Assembly: GCA_024224995.1 (NCBI GenBank)
Contig: JAAENB010000976.1
Location: forward strand, 1 to 28,585
Direction: 5' to 3'
DNA: 28,585 bases
Source: a bacterium
Lineage (GTDB): Bacteria > Spirochaetota > UBA4802 > UBA5550
Positions 7,901 to 15,171 of this stretch are shown piece after piece. Every line of letters begins with the position of its first letter. Within the stretch, counting starts at the first letter, position 1. Under the pieces are notes generated by a model that did not search any database, had not been told where the DNA came from, and worked only from the letters and a program-made list of their open reading frames with translations. A program made the position numbers and the translations under genes.

Positions 7901-10085
7901 GCGCAGCCAGCTCCGTACGATCCTTAATAAAATGCGCTCCCAGGTTCAATTGATCCACTGTATAAAATAACCCGGTCCCGCCCTTTCTCATTCGGCTCAG
8001 GGCGATCTCACCGATCCGGTAATGAAGAACCGCCCTCTCTTCCGGACCGATTAACGAATACGCGGCCTCCTGTATCCGGTCATGGCAAAAATAATATTCT
8101 TCTCCGGACATGCCAACCAGTTCTTCAATTACCGCTTCCTTGAGTTCCCGGACAACTTCTTTGAGTGATATATCCCGCAGGACAGAAAGAGTCTCCAGGT
8201 CGAAACGGTTGCCCATGCAGGAACATAAAACCAGTATCTCCCTGGTACCCTCCGGCAGCCTGTTTATTTTTTCGATCATAAGATCCACGACATTGTCCGT
8301 AACCTGGCGCTTCCGTATCTTCTCTATTTCCCAGCCCCATCCTTCTACTCCCGAATACTTCAGGAGCTTTTCATCATACAGGGTATGAATAAACTGGTTA
8401 ACAAAAAAAGGATTGCCCTGTGTTTTTTTAAAAACCTCTTTCGCCAGAAAAGATCCTTTTTCTTCACCGCACCGCAGGATGTAAACCACAAGATCCCGTA
8501 TATCTTTTTCAAGTAAGGGTTTCAGCGCTATCCAGCTCACTGGAGTCCCCTCATCTTCCACTCCCCTGATCATCCCTTTCAGGGGATGTGCCGCCCCCAC
8601 TTCGGTATCCCTGAATGCTCCTATTATGAATAAAAACGTAATTCCGGGGCTCGTGACAATTTTCCGAATAAATTCAAAACTTGCCAGATCGGCCCATTGC
8701 AGGTCATCCAGGAACAGGACCAGGGGATGCTCCTTCCCGGTAAACAGTGAAATAAAGGTTTCAAAAACACGGTTAAACCGGTTCCTTGATTCCTCCGGTC
8801 CCAGCTCGGCAAGCGGTCCCTGCTTCCCGATTATTAACTCTACATCAGGGATTACGTCGGTAATAACCCTGCCGCTTGGGCCCAGCGCGGCACGCAGCCC
8901 CTCTTTCCAGACACGGATCTTTTCTTCACTTTCCGCGAGCACCTGCCGTACCAGGCCCCGGAACGCCTGAATAATAGCGCTATAGGGCGCTTCCCTGCTG
9001 TACTGGTCGTACTTTCCCGTAATAAAAAAACCGCGCTTTGCCGTCAGGGGCTTCTGCATCTCATTCACCAGCGCCGATTTCCCCACCCCCGGATTACCGG
9101 CCACCAGCAGCATCTCGTTCTTTCCCCGGCTTACGCGCTCAAAGAGAGACAGAAGCGCTTCTCTCTCTCTTTCTCTCCCGAATAACTTGTGTTGTACAAC
9201 AAACCTGTTGGATACATCATTTTTACCCAGCTTAAAAGCTTCTATGTCCCCCCGGGTCTCATATTGCCGCAGGCATTCTGCCAGGTCGGCTGCCAGTCCA
9301 AAGGCATTTCGATATCGATCTTCCGGATCCTTTGCCAGCAGTTTCATAACAATATCCGAAAGAACAGGAGGAATTTTCGGCTCATGCCCGCGGGGCTGTA
9401 CCGGTTTTAGCGCGATATGAGAATGTATTACTTCCATGGGATCAGTTGATTTAAAAGGAACTCTCCCCGTTAGCATTTCATAAAAGGTGATTCCAAGCGA
9501 ATAGATATCCGTTCTAAAGTCTACTGTGCGGTTCATGCGCCCGGTCTGCTCCGGTGACATATAGGGAAGAGTTCCGTTTATTACAACGGGACTATTAATA
9601 TTCTTATTTGCATGGGTCAATACCGATGAAATTCCAAAATCAATAATCCTGACCTTCCCGGTCTTTTCATTAACCAGTATATTTCTCGGTTTTATGTCTT
9701 TATGAACGATATCATTCTGATGAATTTTCCCAAGTATTTCCGATAATTTTATCGCAGTCTTTAAAAATTGCTTTATATCCGGTGCGGCTCCCCTGCTGAG
9801 TATCTCTTTCAGGGAACGCCCGTCAAAGCACTCCAGAATAAGAGCAATATTATTTTCATAATCGACTATATCATAGGTTTTTATAACCCCATCAATCCGA
9901 ATATTCTTTATTACATCATATTCCTGCTTAAAGCGGGCCATTTCCGATGGTGTGGGATATTCGGCTTTGAGTATCTTTATTATGACCGTCTCTTTTTCAC
10001 CCTCTTTTCGGCAGCGGTATACAAGTGACCGCTCACTCTCTGCTGCCTTTTCCAGTACTGTATATCCTAATATCTCTTTCTTCAT
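4923..10085 (-). CDS. Giant PknB-type Ser/Thr kinase / AAA ATPase / GAF / histidine kinase
   Basis: 1720 aa, cytoplasmic, no membrane segment. Domains in order: Ser/Thr kinase (about 8-270; K37 in VIIKIL, catalytic HKD 128-130, DFG 149-151, SPEQ 177-180); AAA/ORC-like signalling ATPase (about 300-560; Walker A GNPGVGKS 330-337, Walker B LFLDDLQWAD 457-466); long helical TPR-like middle (about 690-1270); GAF domain (about 1290-1440); coiled coil; histidine-kinase-like end with H1489 or H1493 in DIGHKLYHELWPF, N-box NVIDNAIEAL 1610-1619, G1 DSGPGIP 1647-1653 and GLGLGL 1677-1682. This architecture is known from cyanobacteria, Leptospira and other signalling-rich bacteria. The glycine-rich loop is poor, so kinase activity is not assured. 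It is first in an operon with the two 7TM receptors and has its own promoter at 10108-10135. Confidence 0.9.
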   Translation of the reverse strand: MKKEILGYTVLEKAAESERSLVYRCRKEGEKETVIIKILKAEYPTPSEMARFKQEYDVIKNIRIDGVIKTYDIVDYENNIALILECFDGRSLKEILSRGAAPDIKQFLKTAIKLSEILGKIHQNDIVHKDIKPRNILVNEKTGKVRIIDFGISSVLTHANKNINSPVVINGTLPYMSPEQTGRMNRTVDFRTDIYSLGITFYEMLTGRVPFKSTDPMEVIHSHIALKPVQPRGHEPKIPPVLSDIVMKLLAKDPEDRYRNAFGLAADLAECLRQYETRGDIEAFKLGKNDVSNRFVVQHKLFGREREREALLSLFERVSRGKNEMLLVAGNPGVGKSALVNEMQKPLTAKRGFFITGKYDQYSREAPYSAIIQAFRGLVRQVLAESEEKIRVWKEGLRAALGPSGRVITDVIPDVELIIGKQGPLAELGPEESRNRFNRVFETFISLFTGKEHPLVLFLDDLQWADLASFEFIRKIVTSPGITFLFIIGAFRDTEVGAAHPLKGMIRGVEDEGTPVSWIALKPLLEKDIRDLVVYILRCGEEKGSFLAKEVFKKTQGNPFFVNQFIHTLYDEKLLKYSGVEGWGWEIEKIRKRQVTDNVVDLMIEKINRLPEGTREILVLCSCMGNRFDLETLSVLRDISLKEVVRELKEAVIEELVGMSGEEYYFCHDRIQEAAYSLIGPEERAVLHYRIGEIALSRMRKGGTGLFYTVDQLNLGAHFIKDRTELAALNLEAGKMARKSAAYSPAYKYLETGIGLLEEKCWEEQYRLTLDLYTEAAGTAYCKVDYERMERMADSVIENCRSVLDSVGVYTSKIAACIDREDFHGAISMAIPVANILGARIPERPTKARLLFEFIKARITLAGKNYDDILKLPRASDPEILGMTQLISGMGSAFYSVDPRLMALISFRTVGFALKHGNTPEHSLGYIGFGLMMILGFGDVNTGYSLAKLALRLVDSLNARGEYAKVHLTYNFLIRHWKEHLKETIPALMETYHIALETGDLQFAAYCLYAYESHSYQCGRYLPELKEDLARLGPAIAELNKNQGYDIHAVLRQVVLNLVGYGNEPTILKGKIFDEEKALPLWLRLNDRTVLGNYFFIKSQVCYIFNSYAEAMENLDRFSEYRDGVLGTAVSRSSVFYDSLTRLALYPKASKREKAASLRRVRKNQKKLKKWAEYAPMNNLHRYYLTAAELARVRGDNPAAEEAYELAMELSKQYEFFVEEALSGELAAEFYFAQGKKRIGRMYLREAYLSYARWGAIAKLQQLDERFPGLLSPAGTTDQGEGAKSLDLSTVVKAARVLSGEIVLSKLLVKIMKLVLENAGAERGVIILEEGEQLLVEAEGAVGREDITSLQSIPVETFSGLSSGIVNYAARTKKTIILNNASLEGNFISDPYVAKNKPKSVLCTPVLNQGKLTGIVYLENNLADGAFTPERIEILELLSSQVAISIDNARLYYNLEEKVRERTSKLAEAYKKLQRTLDDSSILVSDIGHKLYHELWPFAQAITLGNGYLEDVRLKGLITDQERFEFAKETLAKCEQGLDKIEKMKDKIRRNFGKRAEQVNNKIKYVLENALTHFESQFMENNIVLEKIFDFDSGKEIKINAEQIEIVLENVIDNAIEALKKGSIEKERRITVRAGTDNTDFLITVEDSGPGIPGDMEENIFGVFYSGQDGEARSNKGLGLGLHLARWIVEDCHGGRIEVESEEGTFTRFKIYLPEAGGFI

Positions 10086-10107
10086 TCAATGTTCTCTCTT
10101 ATTTAAA

Positions 10108-10135
10108 ATGATAACTCCTTTTTGCGATTAGTCAA
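10108..10135 (-). promoter_or_regulatory. Sigma70-like promoter for the kinase-receptor operon
   Basis: On the minus strand TTGACT (10135-10130) and TATCAT (10113-10108) are separated by 16 bases, about 23 bases before the ATG at 10085. The predicted leader is short. Confidence 0.55.
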
Positions 10136-10171
10136 GGAAAAAGCAGACCCATGCAAGGCCTGATTAATGTC

Positions 10172-10200
10172 TTGACGTAATGTTTTTAGCAATATATGTT
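10172..10200 (+). promoter_or_regulatory. Sigma70-like promoter for the P83/100 gene
   Basis: TTGACG (10172-10177), a 17-base spacer and TATGTT (10195-10200). The leader is about 46 bases and ends with the ribosome site AGGAG at 10242-10246, six bases before the ATG at 10253. It lies back to back with the kinase-operon promoter. Confidence 0.6.
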
Positions 10201-10252
10201 ATCCTGTACTGTTTAAAAAATTTGGCATATCCCTGCCTGTTAGGAGTGAATC

Positions 10253-12022
10253 ATGAAAAGAACTATCATTCCCGCTTTCCTGGTCAGTTTTCTGGCTATT
10301 TTCACCGCTATTTCGCTTTTAGCCCTGGAAGTTGATGTTGATGAAGTCAAATCAAAACAGGTTCGTTTTATAAACTATAGAGGGAAAAAACAAAAAAGTG
10401 ATCCTCCGAAAGCGGTATCCGCGATTGGCCGGGGGCTTGCCCGTGGAGCCCGTGCCAGGGGTAAAAACCGTAAATACAGCTTCCACCGGAAGTATTCTAT
10501 TGTCCGTGCCGTTTCCAAAAAAGAACCGGAAAAATTCTCTGCCGATATATTCTTTATTAACAAAAGCGCCAGAGTTACCCATATTAACTATGTCCGAAAA
10601 ATTACCGCCGGATACCTGGCAAAAATGTACGGCTATTCTCCCCGTCAGGCCAGAACCCTTGCTCTCTTTTTATCGTACTATAATGCCATTCACCGGGGGG
10701 ATGTTGCCTATTTTTCGGAAAAATACAAATCTGTTGTTATGAAACACATCAGCGCAAAAAATGCCGGTATATCGACAAAATATTATGAATGGCCCGGCAA
10801 AACCAGGATTCTCATCCCCCTCACTACCGAAGCCAAACGGGGTAAACTCGACTCCATTGATCCCGATATCATCTCCGGCAAAGATACCAGGGACGAGGTT
10901 CGTAAAGATGATAAGAACCTGGACGAACGAAAGGATATGGTAGACCTCAAAGAAAAGATAATTGAGAAAGACAAAGAAGATATCGAGGAGAAGAAAAAGG
11001 ATACCGCAGAAAAGAAAAGAGAGGTGGAAAAAGAAAAGCGCGAAGCAGCTAAAAAAAGGGAAGACCTTGAGAAAAAGAAGACTGCCATTAAAGAGAAAGA
11101 AGAAAAGATAGCTGAAGAAAAAGAGGAAGCAAAAACCATCACCGATCCTGAAGAAAAAGAAACAAAAGAAGAAGAGATCAAAACCAGTGAAAAAGAAGTA
11201 GCAGAAGAGAAAAAAGAAGCGAAAGAAACCGAAGAAAAGATCACGGAAGAAGAAAAGAAAACAGAGAAAAAAGAGGATGATATAAAGACCGCTGAAAAAG
11301 AGGTCACCGATAAAGAAACGTCTGTTAAGAAAAAAGAAGAGGGCCTCAAAGAAGAGAAAAAAGAAATCGAAGAGGATGAACTCAAAAAAGATATTAAAGA
11401 TGATCCCGAAAAAGCCAGGGAAAAGCTGGAAAAGAAAGCCGACACCCTGGAAGAAAAAGAAAAGGATCTGGACAAACGCGAAGAAGACATGCGCGACAAA
11501 ACCGCGGAGAAAAAGGTCTTTGCCTTAAAACTCTATTACATGAAGGTCAAAGAATACCTGGAAAAGGGCCATTACAATAATGACCTGTATATGATAAACG
11601 CCGTTACGGGAAAGATCGATTTCAAATCCCCGGTTAAAAACATCTGCGGCAATAAATACAGCATCTTCGCCGACGGCATCGTGGTGATTACCCACCAGGG
11701 GAAACATTCCGAAGGTCACAGTCTTACCTTAATCGACCGGAAAACCCTGAAAACCACCATCACCGGCGCTGAGGGTGTTTTCTGGCGCAGCTTCGTGGAA
11801 ATCCGGGAAGGTTTTATCTATGCCATTATTTTCGACAACGGCAAATTTTACCTGGGCAAATTCGACAAAGAGCTCAAACAGGTTGCCCGGTCCGATGTGC
11901 AAATTAACGAAAATACCTTTATTTCGATCTATGACGACAAGATCTTTATCAACAGGCACGATAAGCAGATAATTGTTCTTAATAAAGAAGATCTTAAGTT
12001 TGTGAAAGAGATCAAACCGTAG
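10253..12022 (+). CDS. P83/100 family envelope/periplasmic protein
   Basis: 589 aa, exported. A signal peptide (about 1-24) is followed by a conserved N-terminal domain with RFINYRG (38-44), GYLAKMYGYSPRQA (120-133), NAIHRGD (144-150) and an AG...W-GKTRILIPL stretch (171-190). These match, from memory, the Borrelia P83/100 antigen (FVNYKG, NAVYRGD, GKTQIFIPL), in the same order and spacing. Next is a very long Lys/Glu-rich coiled coil (about 210-430), then a beta-rich end (about 440-589) with repeated blocks like a short propeller (IFADGIVVITHQGK, GFIYAIIFDNGKFYLGKF). The cellular role of the family is not established; an exported coiled-coil structural role is plausible. It is monocistronic, with its own promoter and ribosome site, and ends at a large inverted repeat. 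The low-complexity coiled coil is A-rich in codon use, so open frames on the opposite strand there are artefacts. Confidence 0.88.
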   Translation: MKRTIIPAFLVSFLAIFTAISLLALEVDVDEVKSKQVRFINYRGKKQKSDPPKAVSAIGRGLARGARARGKNRKYSFHRKYSIVRAVSKKEPEKFSADIFFINKSARVTHINYVRKITAGYLAKMYGYSPRQARTLALFLSYYNAIHRGDVAYFSEKYKSVVMKHISAKNAGISTKYYEWPGKTRILIPLTTEAKRGKLDSIDPDIISGKDTRDEVRKDDKNLDERKDMVDLKEKIIEKDKEDIEEKKKDTAEKKREVEKEKREAAKKREDLEKKKTAIKEKEEKIAEEKEEAKTITDPEEKETKEEEIKTSEKEVAEEKKEAKETEEKITEEEKKTEKKEDDIKTAEKEVTDKETSVKKKEEGLKEEKKEIEEDELKKDIKDDPEKAREKLEKKADTLEEKEKDLDKREEDMRDKTAEKKVFALKLYYMKVKEYLEKGHYNNDLYMINAVTGKIDFKSPVKNICGNKYSIFADGIVVITHQGKHSEGHSLTLIDRKTLKTTITGAEGVFWRSFVEIREGFIYAIIFDNGKFYLGKFDKELKQVARSDVQINENTFISIYDDKIFINRHDKQIIVLNKEDLKFVKEIKP

Positions 12023-12137
12023 AAGTAAGGTAATCGGTCGCCCTACGGGCGTGGTAATCAGTAATCGGTCAGGGAATAAGAGCCCCTTCTTTACCGATCA
12101 CCGATTACCCGGCCCGCAGGCCACCGATTACCTTACT
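12023..12137. repeat. Large inverted repeat between convergent genes (GTAATCGGT family)
   Basis: Two copies of a roughly 47-bp unit face each other: 12023-12070 and 12091-12137. Each has AGTAAGGTAATCGGT, a GC mini-hairpin and further GTAATCGG words. The mini-hairpins differ (CGCCC-TA-CGGGCG against GGCC-TGC-GGGCC) but remain paired, which looks like compensatory change. A partial third copy (GGCCCGCATCACCTTACTCC) lies near 12152-12171. As RNA the pair would fold into one long stem, so a two-way terminator between P83/100 and the OmpA-like gene is the simplest reading. There is no T-tract. Confidence 0.65.
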
Positions 12138-12174
12138 CACCAACCAATTTCCGGCCCGCATCACCTTACTCCTC

Positions 12175-13377
12175 CTAATTCAATTTTATTATAATCTCCA
12201 CGCGTCTATTCTTCTTCCTTCCCTCTTTCGACCGGTTGTTGGCAATGGGTTTTTTGGAGCCGAAACCGCGGTAGGAGTTCTTGTCGTGGCCGATGCCCGG
12301 TTTTAAGTATTCAGCAACAGAGCGGGCTCGTTTTTTTGAAAGCTTTTGATTGTAAGCGGCTTTTCCCGTATCATCGGTATGGCCTTCAACGATTATTTCC
12401 CTGTCGGGATATTTTTTCTTTATTGCTTTGATAACCTTATTAAGAGCCTTTTTGGTATGGGGGCGAAGTTTGTGTGAATCGAAATCAAAAAGAACTTCTC
12501 CCATACGGAGGACCAGGCCCCGCTTGTCCGTATCCACATCAATACCGCTCTCTTTGGGCAGTTCCTTTTTCATTTCCTCTTTTGCTTTTTCCTGCTCATT
12601 CTTTGTCACAACGGTATAGACCCGGTACCGGGTATCCATCTTCATATTGAATTCAATGGTTCCCATCCTCCGTCCATCCTTGAACAGAAATATTATACGG
12701 TAATCATCATCCTGTACAATAGGATAGTTTTCTTTTACATCCCAATAAATGGTCCCGGTCCGCTGACCCATTATTTTTACTGGAAAATCGGCAGGGTATT
12801 TCCCTTTTGACATGTCTTTATTAACGCGGTAGGCATAACTAACGGCGGCAAGCGTTCTTCCCTCCCGCTTTTCTATTCCAACAAGACGATACTTCACTTT
12901 AAAGGTCAGCTGAAAGGGAATAGAAAAACTTCGCAGCACCATTTCCGCGGGTGCAGTCCAGGTATGTCCGGAAGCCACAGCTTTCCCCGGCAAGGTGGGG
13001 ATGTGGCGTAAATTCGGTATTTCCGCTTTCGCTGCAAGCAAATATCGCCCTGTTGGCTTTATGAGGAAATCGGCATGGGTCTGTTCTTTTAAATTAAAAA
13101 CCGTATCCTTGAGCTCCTTTCGAAAAACAGAAAAAACCCCGCGAACATGGCTGCCGGACTTTTCTTTCCGGTCACAGGTTAAATCAATGATATTTCGTTC
13201 TTTGTAGATTCGCACCAGCTTGCTGTTGGTATAATACTTCACCTTAGCGGTTCTCACCGCTTCCAGCCTGGCATTGCCCGGAATATCCCATTTTAGCGTT
13301 ACTGCTCCCTGTAAAATCGCGGGAAAACAAACCACCGCAGCAAATAAAATAGCTAAATAATTAAAAAATTTCTTCAT
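12175..13377 (-). CDS. OmpA-family peptidoglycan-binding outer envelope protein
   Basis: 400 aa from ATG 13377, chosen because MKKFFNYLAILFAAVVCF begins a normal signal peptide; an in-frame ATG at 13419 would put a non-signal tail in front and lies inside a palindrome. The middle (about 25-280) is a beta-rich domain of unknown type. The C-terminus (about 287-400) is an OmpA_C domain: VLFDFDSHKLRP, EGHTDDTG, SKKRARSVAEYL and final NRRVEI. D335 and R350 have the same spacing (15) as the diaminopimelate-contacting Asp and Arg of Acinetobacter OmpA, so peptidoglycan binding is expected. No lipobox is visible. The gene lies 101 bp after the RND-operon small gene, separated by a hairpin at 13397-13419, and may be transcribed with it by read-through or separately. 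No clear ribosome site precedes either start. Confidence 0.85.
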   Translation of the reverse strand: MKKFFNYLAILFAAVVCFPAILQGAVTLKWDIPGNARLEAVRTAKVKYYTNSKLVRIYKERNIIDLTCDRKEKSGSHVRGVFSVFRKELKDTVFNLKEQTHADFLIKPTGRYLLAAKAEIPNLRHIPTLPGKAVASGHTWTAPAEMVLRSFSIPFQLTFKVKYRLVGIEKREGRTLAAVSYAYRVNKDMSKGKYPADFPVKIMGQRTGTIYWDVKENYPIVQDDDYRIIFLFKDGRRMGTIEFNMKMDTRYRVYTVVTKNEQEKAKEEMKKELPKESGIDVDTDKRGLVLRMGEVLFDFDSHKLRPHTKKALNKVIKAIKKKYPDREIIVEGHTDDTGKAAYNQKLSKKRARSVAEYLKPGIGHDKNSYRGFGSKKPIANNRSKEGRKKNRRVEIIIKLN

Positions 13378-13396
13378 ATTAATACCCGGTATTGAA

Positions 13397-13419
13397 ATGA
13401 GCAGGTTTTCCCTGCTCAT
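13397..13419. promoter_or_regulatory. Perfect 9-bp inverted repeat between RND operon and ompA-like gene
   Basis: ATGAGCAGG-N5-CCTGCTCAT is a perfect stem of nine pairs. It lies after the 13479 stop and before the preferred start at 13377. It could be an attenuator, an operator or a weak terminator; there is no T-run on the minus strand immediately after it. Confidence 0.45.
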
Positions 13420-13478
13420 TAATCATCGGCCGGTTTTTGAATTTAGTGAAGAACAATTTTTTTATATTTTTCCCGGTT

Positions 13479-13901
13479 TTACCGGCGTGGTTCGTATAAA
13501 ATTTTCCCGGTTTCTTTTTTCCCGTCCAGGACGCAGGATATATGAAAATAGACCCTGCGGGTTCTGCGCGGGATCTTTATTTTAGCCTGGTATCCCTTCC
13601 CTTTTTTCACCAGTTTAAGCTTCTTCCCGGCCTTGCCCGGTATTTTCATAACGGCGGCAACCGCTGAAGCATCTTCAGCAACATGCTTAACATCCTTCTC
13701 AAGAATATAAACTGTCACTGTTTTCCCGCTAACAACGACCTCGGCAAAATGTTTTGTCAATTTCGCGTATTGCCCGCCATGAGGCCCAATCACCGGCAGC
13801 GTGTCCGGAGAGCTGTGCCCGTCATCATGAGCCAAAAGAGCCATGCTCATGCAGGTAATCGCAAAAAAGACTGTGGTAATTAAAAATATTGTTTTTTTCA
13901 T
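13479..13901 (-). CDS. Small exported GPHGG protein of the RND efflux operon
   Basis: 140 aa with a signal peptide (1-24; cleavage about LLA/HDDGH) that exposes a His/Asp-rich start. It continues with GPHGG (39-43) and a beta-rich domain (HFAEVVVSGKTVTVYIL, then a Lys-rich region). The GPHGG motif followed by an E(V/L)xV...VYxY-type strand resembles the extra N-terminal domain present in some CzcB-like RND adaptors, here as a free protein; this is my recollection of that family, not an alignment. The ribosome site AAGGAG is strong, and the start is 13 bp after the stop of the TolC-like gene, so it belongs to the operon. A periplasmic metal-binding or adaptor-assisting role is inferred. Could also be an unrelated FixH/YtkA-like beta protein. 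Confidence 0.65.
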   Translation of the reverse strand: MKKTIFLITTVFFAITCMSMALLAHDDGHSSPDTLPVIGPHGGQYAKLTKHFAEVVVSGKTVTVYILEKDVKHVAEDASAVAAVMKIPGKAGKKLKLVKKGKGYQAKIKIPRRTRRVYFHISCVLDGKKETGKILYEPRR

Positions 13902-13914
13902 TGTTTTCTCCTTA

Positions 13915-15171
13915 TTATTTTATATATTCCGAAATCAAAAAATATTTTGCTTTCAGGTTTAGTCTCTCAGTTTTAAGGCTGCAATAATCACATTTAATGT
14001 TATACAAATTCCGGATTGATGCAAGCATATCTGCCGGAGATTTTAGCCCCCGGGCAAATTCCCTATAGGCCCGGGCAAGATTCCTGTTGGCCCGGATTAT
14101 TATTTTTTTTATTTTCTTTAAGCGTCTCTCTACAATCCGCAGTGAGGTCTCCATGCGGGTAAAATCCATTTCTGCCCTGGCAAGCTTTTGCGCGATTAGC
14201 TGCTCACGCGCCTGTAGTTCGAGCCGTTTCGCTTCCAGTTGGGAGCTTCGACTCCTGTTCGAAACCAGGGGCATGGTTACCCTCACCGAAGCGCCAACTT
14301 CCGGATCAAGGGGAGATATGGCATCACGATGCGGTCCGTACCCTCCGTATATTTCAAGGCCGAAAAAAGGCCAGTACAAATTCTTTTTTTCAAGCTCCAG
14401 CTGCGCTTTGAGAGACTTCATCATTGACTGCCCGGACCGGTACTCGGGGAGCGATTGCAATACGATTGATTTTGTATCCTGTCGAGGCTCAAGGGACGCC
14501 ATCCGGCTTACGGGATCAACAACACTGTCTACTTTCGTGCCCACTAACAATTCGAGCTGCCGTTTGTGCAAAGCGATCAATTCATCCGTTGAATCCTTTT
14601 TCTCCCTGAGCATGCTCAGGCGAATACTCACCTCTTCCAGGTCTGAGGGCCCAACTTTGCCGATCTTCAAACGGGGCCGTAATAGTGCTGCCAGTCTCTT
14701 CAACTGCCCAGCGAGTTCCAGGTTATTTTTTTGTCTTTCTTTTAAAAAAGCAATTCTATAATAATAATGAGCAATAACTGCCTTCAGTTCCATAACCTGT
14801 ACCTTCTGGCGCCACCCAGCCGATTCTGCTTCATGCAAATAAACACGTTTTGAATAGGAGCTCCTGCCCCCGTCCCACAAAGTCCAGGCCGCGGACAAAC
14901 GAGCCAGGGGACCGTGTTCGGTTGTATTGCCATTGCTTCCAAAGGAATATCCCAGGTCAATTGAGGTATTAGGAATATAAAACTCAGGAAGAGACTCTAT
15001 TTTTTGCTGGAGCGCCCTGGCCTGTTTTATTCGTGCCAGGATTCCCGGTGAATTTTCTTCGGCCTGGCTCCATAAATATATAAGAGAGTCTTTATTAGTA
15101 TTTTCCCCGGCAAAAACAACAGTGTTCCATGCCAGGAAAATAAGTAATACCCATAATAGTTTTTTATTCAT
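13915..15171 (-). CDS. TolC/CzcC-like outer membrane efflux protein
   Basis: 418 aa from ATG 15171 (signal peptide MNKKLLWVLLIFLAWNTVVF, cleavage about FAG/EN). Earlier in-frame starts are TTG at 15243 and would run back into a repeat. The protein is almost all helix with two matching halves, typical of the OEP/TolC channel fold: LWSQAEENSPGILARIKQAR, LPEFYIPNTSIDLGYSF, AAWTLWDGG, then the second-half equivalents LEIYGGYG and VTMPLVSNR. It forms the outer membrane exit duct of tripartite pumps. The start overlaps the stop of the RND gene by eight bases (ATGAATAA), so the two are translationally coupled. Length is in the normal 400-470 aa range. Confidence 0.82.
   Translation of the reverse strand: MNKKLLWVLLIFLAWNTVVFAGENTNKDSLIYLWSQAEENSPGILARIKQARALQQKIESLPEFYIPNTSIDLGYSFGSNGNTTEHGPLARLSAAWTLWDGGRSSYSKRVYLHEAESAGWRQKVQVMELKAVIAHYYYRIAFLKERQKNNLELAGQLKRLAALLRPRLKIGKVGPSDLEEVSIRLSMLREKKDSTDELIALHKRQLELLVGTKVDSVVDPVSRMASLEPRQDTKSIVLQSLPEYRSGQSMMKSLKAQLELEKKNLYWPFFGLEIYGGYGPHRDAISPLDPEVGASVRVTMPLVSNRSRSSQLEAKRLELQAREQLIAQKLARAEMDFTRMETSLRIVERRLKKIKKIIIRANRNLARAYREFARGLKSPADMLASIRNLYNIKCDYCSLKTERLNLKAKYFLISEYIK

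Noticed and set aside
7185..7970. 261-codon open frame on the plus strand inside the giant kinase gene
   Set aside because: Antisense to a well-supported long gene, no domain or ribosome site.
10783..11499. 238-codon open frame on the minus strand, extremely Ser/Phe-rich
   Set aside because: It is the complement of the Lys/Glu-rich coiled coil of the P83/100 gene; A-rich codons give stop-free Ser/Phe frames on the opposite strand.
14087..14761. 224-codon plus-strand frame over the TolC-like gene
   Set aside because: Antisense to a gene with clear OEP features; no recognisable product.
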